From Burkholderiales bacterium 67-32 (GTDB lineage: Bacteria; Pseudomonadota; Gammaproteobacteria; Burkholderiales; Burkholderiaceae_B): a DNA stretch of 64,000 bases. Positions within the stretch are counted from its first letter, which is position 1, and each line of letters begins with the position of its first letter. This document shows positions 1-11,538 of the stretch, piece after piece. The DNA lies in NCBI GenBank assembly GCA_001898625.1, contig MKUP01000008.1:62001-126000 (forward strand), given 5' to 3'. Below the pieces are notes generated by a model. It searched no databases, was not told the DNA's origin, and was given only the letters and a program-made list of their open reading frames with translations. The translations under genes and the position numbers were made by a program.

Positions 1-716
1 CGGGCCAGGAGGTCTACGACATCACCTTCGAGAACGTGCAGGCCGGCGAGCGCACCAGCCACCTGTTCCGGCTGGCCAATTTCCACAACGCCATCGTGAT
101 CGGCACCGGCGACCTGAGCGAACTGGCGCTGGGCTGGTGCACCTATGGCGTGGGCGACCACATGTCGCACTACAACGTCAACGCCAGCGTGCCCAAGACC
201 CTGATCACCCACCTGGTGCGCTGGGTGGCCGAGACGGGTAAGGTGGGCGACGGCAGCCAGGTGCTGCTGGACATCCTGGGCACCGAGATCAGCCCCGAGC
301 TGGTGCCGGGCAAGACCGACGGCGCGCCCGCGCAGCGGACCGAGCAGTTCATCGGCCCCTACGAGCTGCAGGACTTCAACCTGTACTACATCCTGCGCTA
401 TGGCTTCGCGCCCTCGAAGGTCGCCTTCCTGGCGCTGGCCGCCTGGCACGACCGCGAGCGCGGCGACTGGCCCGAGGAGGCGCACGTGCCGCGCAACCAG
501 TACGAGCTGGCCGCCATCAAGCGCAACCTGGGCATCTTCGTGCACCGGTTCTTCAAGACCAGCCAGTTCAAGCGTTCGTGCGTGCCCAACGCGCCCAAGG
601 TCGGTTCGGGCGGCTCGCTGTCGCCGCGCGGCGACTGGCGGGCGCCCAGCGATTCCGAAGAGGTCGTCTGGAAGGCCGACCTCGCGAACATTCCCGACTC
701 CGCGCCGGACGCCTGA
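1..716 (+). CDS. nadE: Glutamine-dependent NAD+ synthetase, C-terminal part (5' truncated by window edge)
   Basis: This is the last ~238 residues of NAD synthetase, which amidates nicotinic acid adenine dinucleotide to NAD+ in the cytoplasm using ATP and glutamine-derived ammonia. The reading frame is open from base 3. The fragment contains the synthetase-domain segment [17 protein letters not shown] followed by [17 protein letters not shown], typical of the ATP/NaAD-binding domain of the long, glutaminase-fused form. The N-terminal nitrilase-like glutaminase domain would lie upstream of the window, so the long form is inferred from the C-terminal sequence type. The gene directly precedes glnB, an arrangement common in Bordetella and relatives. 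Confidence 0.93.
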   Translation, partial: GQEVYDITFENVQAGERTSHLFRLANFHNAIVIGTGDLSELALGWCTYGVGDHMSHYNVNASVPKTLITHLVRWVAETGKVGDGSQVLLDILGTEISPELVPGKTDGAPAQRTEQFIGPYELQDFNLYYILRYGFAPSKVAFLALAAWHDRERGDWPEEAHVPRNQYELAAIKRNLGIFVHRFFKTSQFKRSCVPNAPKVGSGGSLSPRGDWRAPSDSEEVVWKADLANIPDSAPDA

Positions 717-1133
<417 letters not shown>

Positions 1134-1210
1134 CCGGCCGGGCGGCCGCCGCCGCCCGTTGCGTTCGCCATATATTTCTCACAAGAATAAAGAAATGATG
1201 AATATATGGT

Positions 1211-1238
1211 TTGATGACATATGTGGATTTGTTACGTT
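1211..1238 (+). promoter_or_regulatory. AT-rich promoter/regulatory region of the sulfate uptake genes
   Basis: The 148-nt gap between glnB and sbp contains a strongly AT-rich stretch (about 1170-1260) in otherwise GC-rich DNA. TTGATG (1211-1216), a 16-nt spacer and TACGTT (1233-1238) form a plausible sigma-70 promoter. In the gamma- and beta-proteobacteria sulfate uptake operons are activated by the LysR-type regulator CysB/Cbl at such AT-rich sites. CysB control here is inference. A good Shine-Dalgarno (AGAAGGA) precedes the sbp ATG. Confidence 0.4.
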
Positions 1239-1281
1239 TACGTCTCTCGCATCCACATAGTCAGAAGAAGGACGCCGTTTC

Positions 1282-2298
1282 ATGTTCAAGAAGATCATCG
1301 TGCTCGCGGCCACGTCGGCCGCGCTGCTCACGGCAGTGACGGGGACGGCGCAAGCCCAGGACAAGCCGCTGCTGAACGCCTCGTACGACGTTGCCCGCGA
1401 GGTGTTCGCCGCAGTCAATCCCAAGTTCCAGGCGTATTGGAAGGCCAAGAGCGGCCACGACGTCAAGATCGACCAGTCGTTCGCCGGCACCTCGCGCCAG
1501 GCGCAGGACATCATCCAGGGCAAGAAGGTCGACGTCGTGACCTTCAACCAGGTGCCCGACGTCGACATCCTGGCCCAGCGCGGATTGCTGCGCAAGGACT
1601 GGCAGAAGGCCTTCCCGAACAACAGCTCGCCGTACTACAGCACCATCGCCTTCCTGGTGCGCAAGGGCAATCCGAAGAACGTCAAGAATTGGGACGACCT
1701 GGCCCGCGACGACGTCAAGCTGGTGTTCCCCAACCCCAAGACCTCGGGCAATGCGCGCTACACCTACCTGGGCGCCTGGCTGTACGCCAACGAGAAGTTC
1801 GGCGGCGACCAAGAGAAGATCAAGCAGTTCGTCGGCAAGGTCCTGCACAACGTCGTGAACTTCCCCACCGGCGGGCGCGGCGCGACCGTGGCGTTCGCGC
1901 AGAACGGGCAGGGCGACGTGCTGCTGACCTTCGAGTCGGAAGTGATCAACATCGCCAAGGGCGAGGAATTCAAGGCGGGCGGCTATGAAGTCGTGGTGCC
2001 GCCGGTGTCCGTGCTGGCCGAGTTCCCCGTGGCAGTGGTGGACAAGGTCGTGGACGAGAAGGGCACCCGCCAGCTCGCCACCGAATACCTGAACTACCAG
2101 TACAGCCGCGAGATCCAACTGCTGCTGACCACCTTCAACTACCGGGTCAACCATCCGGACGTCGCCAAGGTCGTGGCCGACCGCTATTCCAAGGTGCGCC
2201 TGATCGATCCGACCAAGGTGCTGGGTTCCTGGGATGACATCACCAAGAACCACTTCGGCTCCAACGGCGTGCTGGACCAATTGCTGGCCAAGCGCTGA
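1282..2298 (+). CDS. sbp: Periplasmic sulfate-binding protein
   Basis: A 338-residue solute-binding protein that captures sulfate (or thiosulfate) in the periplasm for the CysTW importer. It begins with a Sec signal peptide (MFKKIIVLAATSAALL, cleavage expected after AQA near residue 25). The mature part starts LLNASYDVAREVF, a segment characteristic of Sbp/CysP, followed by QSFAGTSRQAQDI and VDVVTFNQVPDVD, which contribute to the oxyanion site. Length matches the family. It heads the cysT-cysW unit. The 114-nt gap before cysT holds stem-loops that may allow more binding protein than permease to be made. Confidence 0.95.
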   Translation: MFKKIIVLAATSAALLTAVTGTAQAQDKPLLNASYDVAREVFAAVNPKFQAYWKAKSGHDVKIDQSFAGTSRQAQDIIQGKKVDVVTFNQVPDVDILAQRGLLRKDWQKAFPNNSSPYYSTIAFLVRKGNPKNVKNWDDLARDDVKLVFPNPKTSGNARYTYLGAWLYANEKFGGDQEKIKQFVGKVLHNVVNFPTGGRGATVAFAQNGQGDVLLTFESEVINIAKGEEFKAGGYEVVVPPVSVLAEFPVAVVDKVVDEKGTRQLATEYLNYQYSREIQLLLTTFNYRVNHPDVAKVVADRYSKVRLIDPTKVLGSWDDITKNHFGSNGVLDQLLAKR

Positions 2299-2305
2299 TC
2301 GTGGC

Positions 2306-2377
2306 GGCGCCGGCCCTCGGGCCGGTGCCGTACAATCCTTCCCGGCAAGGCGCGGCCACCCCGCAGGGGGGCCGCGC
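2306..2377 (+). promoter_or_regulatory. Two intercistronic stem-loops between sbp and cysT, with a TACAAT box
   Basis: Stem-loop 1 pairs 2306-2316 with 2319-2329 (11 bp including one G-T pair, very short loop). Stem-loop 2 pairs 2350-2357 with 2370-2377 (8 bp) and is followed by a weak T/C-rich tract. Between them lies TACAAT (2331-2336), another copy of the local TAnAATC -10 core, so cysT may have its own start. Stem-loops after a binding-protein gene often stabilise its mRNA or partly terminate transcription; that role is inferred. Confidence 0.45.
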
Positions 2378-2412
2378 TTCTTCGCTTCCGCTCCGATCCC
2401 GCCGCCTACGCC

Positions 2413-3249
2413 GTGAATCCGTCCTTCCGATTTTTCCGCCGTCCGCCGGTCCTGCCCGGCTTCGTGCCGAGTTTTGGCTTCTCGGTACTGTTCCTCAGCC
2501 TGGTCATCCTGGTGCCCCTGTCGGCGTTGCTGCTGTATGTCGGCGACATGACCTGGGCGCAGTACTGGCGGGCCATCTCCGATCCCCGCGTGGTGCAGAG
2601 CTACAAGATCACGGTGTCGGGGGCGTTCTATTCGACCGTCATCGTCACCGGCGTGGGCTTCGTGCTGGCCTGGATCGTATCCCGCTACGACTTTCCCGGC
2701 CGGCGGCTGATCGATGCGCTGGTCGACCTGCCGTTCGCGCTGCCCACGGCGGTGGCCGGCATCACGCTGTCGGCGCTGTTCGTGCCCAACGGCTGGTTGG
2801 GGCGCTGGTTCGAACCGCTGGGCATCAAGATCTCGTATGCCTACCCCGGGCTGGTGGTGGCGATGATCTTCACCAGCCTGCCGTTCATCGTGCGCTCGCT
2901 CCAGCCGGTGCTGGAAGACCTCGAGCCCGAGTTCGAGGAAGCGGCCTCCACGCTGGGCGCCACGCGCTGGCAGACCTTCTGGCGCGTGCTGCTGCCCAGC
3001 CTGGTGCCGGCGCTGATCTCCGGCGCCTCGCAGGCCTTCATCCGCAGCCTGGGCGAATTCGGCGCGGTCATCATGATCGCCGGCAACATCCCGTTCCAGA
3101 CCGAGATCACGTCGCTGATGATCTTCGTGCGCTTGCAGGAGTTCGACTATCCCGCCGCGGCCGCCATCGCCTCGGTGGTGCTGATCGCCTCGCTGCTGCT
3201 GCTGTTCCTGTTGCAAGTCGTCCAAGGACGACTATTACGCCGTACCTGA
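2413..3249 (+). CDS. cysT: Sulfate/thiosulfate ABC transporter permease CysT (CysU)
   Basis: A 278-residue inner-membrane subunit of the sulfate importer. About six hydrophobic segments are visible (first at LFLSLVILVPLSALLLYVG). The EAA loop that docks the ATPase is the segment EEAASTLGATRWQTFWRVLLP, followed by LGEFGAVIMIAGN, typical of CysT/ModB-type permeases. The start is GTG at 2413; no ATG lies nearby in frame and the N terminus resembles family members. cysW follows after 12 nt. No cysA ATPase gene lies in the window. Confidence 0.93.
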   Translation: MNPSFRFFRRPPVLPGFVPSFGFSVLFLSLVILVPLSALLLYVGDMTWAQYWRAISDPRVVQSYKITVSGAFYSTVIVTGVGFVLAWIVSRYDFPGRRLIDALVDLPFALPTAVAGITLSALFVPNGWLGRWFEPLGIKISYAYPGLVVAMIFTSLPFIVRSLQPVLEDLEPEFEEAASTLGATRWQTFWRVLLPSLVPALISGASQAFIRSLGEFGAVIMIAGNIPFQTEITSLMIFVRLQEFDYPAAAAIASVVLIASLLLLFLLQVVQGRLLRRT

Positions 3250-3261
3250 CACGACACCGCC

Positions 3262-4122
3262 ATGACCAACAAACGGCCCACTCTCGTCCATCAATGGTTG
3301 CTGATCGCGCTGGGTATCGTGCTCACGCTGCTGATCCTGGTCGTGCCGCTGGCGCTGATCTTCTCGCAGGCGCTGTCGGGCGGCTGGAGTCTGCTGGCGC
3401 AGAACCTGGACGAAGATTTCATGAAGCACGCGATCGGCCTGACCGTGCTGACCACGCTGGCGACGGTGCCGATCAACCTGGTGTTCGGCATCCTGCTGGC
3501 CTGGTGCGTGACCCACTACGACTTCTTCGGCCGGCGGCTGCTGACCACGCTGGTCGACATCCCCTACGCCACCTCGCCCGTGGTGGCGGGCCTGTGCTAT
3601 CTGGTGGTCTACGGGATGGAAAGCACGCTGGGCAAGTGGCTGTACAGCCACGACATCCAACTGATGTTCGCGTGGCCCGGCATCATCATGGTGACGGTGT
3701 TCGTGACCTCGCCCTACGTGGCCCGCATCCTGATCCCGCTGATGCAGGCCCAGGGCGCCGACGAGGAAATCGCGGCGCTGTCGCTGGGCGCGTCCGGCTG
3801 GCAGATCTTCCGGCGCGTGACCCTGCCCAACATCAAGTGGGCGCTGCTGTACGGCATCGTCATCACCAATGCCCGGGCGGTAGGCGAGTTCGGCGCGGTG
3901 TCGGTGGTGTCCGGCACTATCATGAACCAGACCCTGACGCTGCCGCTGCTGGTCGAACAGCTCAACAACGACTACAAGACCGCCGCCGCTTTCACGGCCG
4001 CGGCGCTGCTGGCCTGCATGGCCATGCTGACGCTGTTGCTCAAGACCGTCATGGAGTGGCGCCAGAAGCGGCGCGACGATGCGCCGGCGCACTTCTCGCC
4101 CGAGGCGATGCCCAAGCGTTGA
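3262..4122 (+). CDS. cysW: Sulfate/thiosulfate ABC transporter permease CysW
   Basis: A 286-residue second membrane subunit, forming the transmembrane channel with CysT. It shows about six hydrophobic helices, the EAA loop ADEEIAALSLGASGWQIFRR and the conserved AVGEFGAVSVVSG segment. Length is normal for CysW. The ATPase CysA, which usually follows cysW in such operons, is absent: the gene ends 13 nt before the 3' end of the oppositely oriented Smr-domain gene. The ATPase must therefore be encoded elsewhere or shared with another importer. Confidence 0.93.
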   Translation: MTNKRPTLVHQWLLIALGIVLTLLILVVPLALIFSQALSGGWSLLAQNLDEDFMKHAIGLTVLTTLATVPINLVFGILLAWCVTHYDFFGRRLLTTLVDIPYATSPVVAGLCYLVVYGMESTLGKWLYSHDIQLMFAWPGIIMVTVFVTSPYVARILIPLMQAQGADEEIAALSLGASGWQIFRRVTLPNIKWALLYGIVITNARAVGEFGAVSVVSGTIMNQTLTLPLLVEQLNNDYKTAAAFTAAALLACMAMLTLLLKTVMEWRQKRRDDAPAHFSPEAMPKR

Positions 4123-4134
4123 AAACCTCCGGGG

Positions 4135-4794
4135 TCAGGCCGGCCGGTCCGGGCCCCGCAGCAGCACCAGCACCACGCCCGAGCCGCCGTCGTTGGCCCG
4201 GGCTTCGACGAAGGCCAGCACTTCTTCCTTCTGCACCAGCCAGCGCCGCACCTTTTCCTTCAGGATGGGCGTGCGGTTCTTCGATCCCAGCCCCTTGCCG
4301 TGGATGATGCGCACGCAGCGCATCTCCTGCCGCCTGCAGGCGCGCAGGAATTCCCCCAGCGCCTCGCGGGCCTCGTCCACCCGGTGGCCGTGCAGATCGA
4401 GCTGGGCCTGCACCGTCCACTGGCCGCGCCGCAGCTTGTGCACGATGTCCTGCCCCAGGCCGGTACGGCGGTAGGACAGCGTGTCGTCGGTATCGATCAG
4501 CCAGTCGGCGCCGTAGTCGTCGGAAATGGATTCTCGCAGCACCTCGGATTCGTCTTCCCAGCGCTTGTAGGGAAGGGGAGCGGGCGCGACCGGCGAGGGA
4601 TCGACCCTGCCCGTATCCTTCAGCGGCACCACCCCGCCCACCAGCGCCCGAAATTCGACCGCGGCCTGCCGGGCTTCCTCCGCCCGCCGCCGAGCCTCCC
4701 GCTCAGCGGCCTCCGCCGCCTGGCGCTGCTCCAACAACTCCCGCTGCAACACCTTCAGACCTGAGAGGCCGCTACTGCTATTGGACTTGCCCAT
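4135..4794 (-). CDS. Smr-domain protein (SmrA/SmrB-like, putative endonuclease)
   Basis: A 219-residue protein with a charged, Ala/Arg/Glu-rich N-terminal half (residues ~15-50, likely helical) and a C-terminal Smr domain. The Smr motifs are LDLHGHRVDEAR and IIHGKGLGSK, matching the conserved LDLHG and HGxG signatures. Smr domains nick or cleave nucleic acid; the E. coli SmrB homologue cleaves mRNA at collided ribosomes. Whether this copy acts on RNA or DNA cannot be told from sequence. It lies downstream of trxB on the same strand, separated by a repeat-containing gap. Confidence 0.87.
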   Translation of the reverse strand: MGKSNSSSGLSGLKVLQRELLEQRQAAEAAEREARRRAEEARQAAVEFRALVGGVVPLKDTGRVDPSPVAPAPLPYKRWEDESEVLRESISDDYGADWLIDTDDTLSYRRTGLGQDIVHKLRRGQWTVQAQLDLHGHRVDEAREALGEFLRACRRQEMRCVRIIHGKGLGSKNRTPILKEKVRRWLVQKEEVLAFVEARANDGGSGVVLVLLRGPDRPA

Positions 4795-4877
4795 TTCAGC
4801 CCCCTTGTTACTGCCCCATCGCCCGCCAGCCGATGTTTACCCCAGGATGCGGAGGATCCGGCTCCGCCGGTCCTCGC

Positions 4878-4982
4878 GCATCGCCCCCTTGAGGGGGAGC
4901 CCGAAGGGCGTGGGGGTGGGTTTCCCTTCCGGTCCACCCGCATCGCCCCCCTGGGGGGGCGCCCGTAAGGGCGTAGGGGGGG
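4878..4982. repeat. Two tandem copies of a GC-rich hairpin repeat (REP-like) between trxB and the Smr gene
   Basis: Copy A starts GCATCGCCCCCTTGAGGGGG at 4878. Copy B starts GCATCGCCCCCCTGGGGGGG at 4940, a 62-nt period. Each copy continues with a second small dyad (GCCCG-AA-GGGC or GCCCG-TAA-GGGC) and ends in a G-rich run. Each unit therefore folds into two adjacent hairpins. Dispersed intergenic repeats of this flavour are common in Burkholderiales genomes. It sits immediately after the trxB stop and could act as terminator or mRNA stabiliser; that role is inferred. Confidence 0.6.
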
Positions 4983-8459
<3,477 letters not shown>

Positions 8460-8495
8460 CCGGTCCTGCCGCGCTGCGCTACGGAGAGTCCCCCT

Positions 8496-9173
8496 ATGAC
8501 GTTCGTTTCCAAGACCACTGCCTTCCTGGCCCGCGCCGCCGCCGGCGCCGGCCTGGCCGCGGCCCTGGCCCTGCCGGGTGCCGCGCTGGCGGGCGCCATC
8601 GACCAGTTGCACGCGTTCGCAAGCAATACCCAGTCCGCGCGCGGCAGCTTCTCGCAGATCACGCGCGGGTCCTCGGGGCAGGCGGCGCCGGCGCAGTCCG
8701 GCAGCTTCTCGTTCCAGCGCCCCGGACGCTTCCGCTGGGAAGTGGCCAAACCCTATGAACAACTGATTGTCTCGGATGGCAAGCAGTTGTTTCAGTACGA
8801 CCCCGACCTGAGCCAGGTCACCGTGCGCGACGTGGGCGAGGCCATCGGTTCCTCGCCGGCGCAGATTCTGTTCGGATCGGGTTCGCTGGAGCAGTCCTTC
8901 ACCGTGACCGAGCAGCCCGAGCGCGATGGCCTGCAGTGGCTGCGGGCCACGCCCAAGACGCCGGACGCGGGTTTCTCGCGCGTGGACATCGCCTTCAAGG
9001 ATGGCCTGCCGGCGCGCCTGGAACTGCTGGACGCCTTCGGCCAGACCACCGCCATCACCTTCAGCGGTATCGCCCGCAATCCGCAACTGCCGCAGGACAG
9101 CTTCCGCTTCACGGCGCCCGCCGGCGTGGATGTGGTGCGCATGGGCGGACAGGCGCCGGCCGGCGGCCGCTGA
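8496..9173 (+). CDS. lolA: Outer-membrane lipoprotein carrier protein LolA
   Basis: A 225-residue periplasmic chaperone that takes lipoproteins from LolCDE and delivers them to LolB. It has an N-terminal Sec signal peptide (FLARAAAGAGLAAALALPG, cleavage near ALA). LolA-type segments include ARGSFSQITRG, RFRWEVAKPYEQLIVSDGK and PAQILFGSGSLEQSF. It lies 36 nt after ftsK with the Shine-Dalgarno GGAGAG and 17 nt before rarA, the conserved ftsK-lolA-rarA order. Confidence 0.93.
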   Translation: MTFVSKTTAFLARAAAGAGLAAALALPGAALAGAIDQLHAFASNTQSARGSFSQITRGSSGQAAPAQSGSFSFQRPGRFRWEVAKPYEQLIVSDGKQLFQYDPDLSQVTVRDVGEAIGSSPAQILFGSGSLEQSFTVTEQPERDGLQWLRATPKTPDAGFSRVDIAFKDGLPARLELLDAFGQTTAITFSGIARNPQLPQDSFRFTAPAGVDVVRMGGQAPAGGR

Positions 9174-9190
9174 TCGGCGTTTTTCCATCC

Positions 9191-10516
9191 ATGTCCGATC
9201 TGTTTCCCGACGATACGCCCCCGGCCGCCAAGGTGCCCGACGCCGCCGCGCCGCTGGCCGAGCGGCTACGGCCGCGCACGCTGGACGAGGTGGTCGGGCA
9301 GAGCCATCTGCTGGGGTCGGGCAAGCCGCTGCGCGTGGCCTTCCAGTCCGGGCGGCCGCATTCGATGATCTTCTGGGGGCCGCCGGGCGTGGGCAAGACC
9401 ACGCTGGCGCGGCTCATGGCCAACTCCTTCGACGCCCAGTTCATCGCGATGTCGGCGGTGCTGGGCGGGGTCAAGGACATCCGCGACGCGGTGGTCGCCG
9501 CGCAGGCGGCGCAGTTGAAGGGGCGCCGCACCATTCTGTTCGTCGATGAAGTGCACCGCTTCAACAAGGCCCAGCAGGATGCCTTCCTGCCCTACGTGGA
9601 AAGCGGCCTGTTCACCTTCATCGGCGCCACCACCGAGAACCCGTCGTTCGAGGTCAACTCGGCCCTGCTGTCGCGGGCGCGGGTTTATGTGCTGCAATCG
9701 CTCAGCGCCGACGAACTGCGGCTGCTGATCGCCAAGGCCATCGCCATGCTGGGCGACATCGAGTTCGACGAGGCCTCGCAGGCGCAACTGGCGGCCTGGG
9801 CCGACGGCGACGCCCGCCGCGTCATCAACGCGGTCGAGGTGGTGGCCGATTCGGCGCGCGGGGCGGGGCGCACGCAGGTCGACGCCGAATGGCTGGAGAC
9901 GGCGCTGTCGCAGAACCTGCGACGCTTCGACAAGGGCGGCGACGCCTTCTACGACCAGATCAGCGCCCTGCATAAGGCCGTGCGCGGCTCGGATCCGGAT
10001 GGGTCGCTGTACTGGTTCTGCCGGATGCTGGATGGCGGCGCCGATCCGCGCTATCTCTCGCGCCGCCTGATCCGCATGGCGGTCGAGGACATCGGCCTGG
10101 CCGATCCACGCGCGCTGGACATCGCCACCGCGGGGGCCGACGTGTACGAGCGCCTGGGATCGCCCGAGGGCGAACTGGCGCTGGCGCAGGCCGTGGTCTA
10201 CCTGGCCTGCGCCGCCAAGTCCAACGCCGTCTACAACGCCTACAACATGGCCAGGCGTTTCGCCGCCGACAACGGCAGCGCGCCCGTGCCCATGCACCTG
10301 CGCAACGCGCCCACCAAGCTGCTCAAGCAACTGGGGCACGGCAAGCAGTATCGCTACGCGCATGACGAACCGCATGCCTACGCGGCCGGGGTCGACTACT
10401 TCCCGGATGGCGTGCGTGCGAAGTTCTACCAGCCCACCGACCGGGGGCTCGAAGCCAAGATCGGGCAGAAGCTCGCCTTCCTGCGCGAGTTGGACAAGGA
10501 AGCGAAGAAGAACTAG
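9191..10516 (+). CDS. rarA: Replication-associated recombination protein A (RarA/MgsA), AAA+ ATPase
   Basis: A 441-residue clamp-loader-like AAA+ protein that acts at stalled replication forks. Walker A is GPPGVGKTT (63-71), Walker B is ILFVDEVHRF (DE at ~119-120), and sensor/arginine-finger segments GATTENPSFEVNSALLSRA follow. The C-terminal oligomerisation part (SALHKAVRGSDPDGSLYW, RYLSRRLIRMAVEDIGLADP) is typical of RarA. There is no clear Shine-Dalgarno; translation may be coupled to lolA 17 nt upstream. Its TAG stop overlaps the stop codon of the convergent LysR gene within a shared CTAG. In E. coli serS would follow, but here it is 6.9 kb away. Confidence 0.95.
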   Translation: MSDLFPDDTPPAAKVPDAAAPLAERLRPRTLDEVVGQSHLLGSGKPLRVAFQSGRPHSMIFWGPPGVGKTTLARLMANSFDAQFIAMSAVLGGVKDIRDAVVAAQAAQLKGRRTILFVDEVHRFNKAQQDAFLPYVESGLFTFIGATTENPSFEVNSALLSRARVYVLQSLSADELRLLIAKAIAMLGDIEFDEASQAQLAAWADGDARRVINAVEVVADSARGAGRTQVDAEWLETALSQNLRRFDKGGDAFYDQISALHKAVRGSDPDGSLYWFCRMLDGGADPRYLSRRLIRMAVEDIGLADPRALDIATAGADVYERLGSPEGELALAQAVVYLACAAKSNAVYNAYNMARRFAADNGSAPVPMHLRNAPTKLLKQLGHGKQYRYAHDEPHAYAAGVDYFPDGVRAKFYQPTDRGLEAKIGQKLAFLRELDKEAKKN

Positions 10517-11433
10517 GTCCTGGGCGTGCGCCCGTTTTCCCGCAGGGCGCCTGGCAGTCGCGCCATCCGTTCAGCCAGGAAATCCACCCACACGCGCACG
10601 CGCAACGGTAGGCGGCGGCGGGGCGCGTACAGCAGATGCGCCTTCTGTTCCGGTCCCGTATGCCGCGGCAGCACGCGCACCAGGCGGCCCCGCGCCAGCA
10701 GTTCGGCCACCATCCAGGTCGGCTGCAGCGAAATGCCCGCCCCATCCAGCACGCTGTCGAGCAGAGCCACCGCGTTGTTCACGCGATAGCGGCTGCGCAC
10801 CGGCACGGCAAGCAGGCCCTGCGGACCTTGCAGCAGCACGCCGTCGTCGCCTGATGCGTAGCGCAGGTAATCGTGGTCCAGCAGTGCCTGCGGCGTGCGT
10901 GGCTTGCCGCGCGCGGCCACGTAGGCGGGGGAGGCCACCAGCACCCGCGGCCAGGTGCCCAGGTGGCGGGCGACCAGGTCTTGCGGCAGCGGACCGCTCA
11001 GGCGCAGCGAGACGTCGATGCGTTCTTCCAGCGGATTGACGAAACGATCGTCCAGCAGCAGTTCCAGCTCGATGTCCGGGTACAGTTTCAGGAACTCGAC
11101 CGCCATCGCGTTCAGGTGCCGCTGGCCCAGCGTGACCGGTGCGCTTACGCGCAGCAGGCCGCGCGGTTGCTGGATGCCCGCGCGGACGTCGGCGATCGCT
11201 TCGTCGTAGTCCTCCAGCAAGCGCCTTGCCCGCTCGTGGAAGCGCTGTCCTTCCTCGGTCAGCGTCAGTCCGGCCGCCGTGCGCCGGAGCAGGCGCACTC
11301 CCAGCGAATGCTCGAGTTGCGCGACCAGCTTGCTGACCGTGGGCTGGGTGGTGCCCAGGGCACGCGCGGCCCCCGACAGGCTGCCGAGTTCGACACTGTG
11401 GGCGAAGGCGCCCAGGGCGCGCAAGGTATCCAT
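10513..11433 (-). CDS. LysR-type transcriptional regulator (CrgA-like subgroup)
   Basis: A 306-residue regulator with an N-terminal winged HTH (GSLSGAARALGTTQPTVSKL), the linker helix and a periplasmic-binding-like effector domain (from ~residue 90, GLLRVSAPVTLGQRHLNAM). It is divergent from the aldo/keto reductase gene, its probable target. ATG 11433 (MDTLRALGAF) fits the family N terminus; an in-frame start at 11475 would add 14 residues and run into the promoter. The gene is convergent with rarA and shares its stop bases. The effector is unknown. Confidence 0.9.
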   Translation of the reverse strand: MDTLRALGAFAHSVELGSLSGAARALGTTQPTVSKLVAQLEHSLGVRLLRRTAAGLTLTEEGQRFHERARRLLEDYDEAIADVRAGIQQPRGLLRVSAPVTLGQRHLNAMAVEFLKLYPDIELELLLDDRFVNPLEERIDVSLRLSGPLPQDLVARHLGTWPRVLVASPAYVAARGKPRTPQALLDHDYLRYASGDDGVLLQGPQGLLAVPVRSRYRVNNAVALLDSVLDGAGISLQPTWMVAELLARGRLVRVLPRHTGPEQKAHLLYAPRRRLPLRVRVWVDFLAERMARLPGALRENGRTPRT

Positions 11434-11437
11434 GATG

Positions 11438-11469
11438 TATTCGAATATGGAATGGATTGAATGCCATTC
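11438..11469. promoter_or_regulatory. Dyad symmetries between the divergent LysR and aldo/keto reductase genes
   Basis: TATTCGAATA (11438-11447) is a perfect palindrome. It is followed by GAATGG (11450-11455), an 8-nt gap and CCATTC (11464-11469), a perfect inverted repeat. Both lie in the AT-rich intergenic strip immediately upstream of the LysR ATG. They are good candidates for LysR autoregulatory and activation sites; this is inferred from position and symmetry. Confidence 0.45.
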
Positions 11470-11538
11470 TGCCATCTACTAAAAAGAATAGGAAAGAAAC
11501 AAACTGGGCGCCGTACACACACGAAAAAGGAATTCACC

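Noticed and set aside
1261-3225. Long minus-strand open frame (654 codons) opposite sbp and cysT
   Set aside because: It is antisense to well-supported genes, has low-complexity Gln/His/Arg/Gly-rich composition typical of GC-rich shadow frames, and matches no family. The same holds for long frames opposite ftsK, GH15, the CoA-transferase/Bug region and the MHYT gene.
11461-11538. 26-residue N-terminal extension of the aldo/keto reductase
   Set aside because: The region is the AT-rich divergent promoter. ATG 11539 has a good ribosome site and gives the normal family start.
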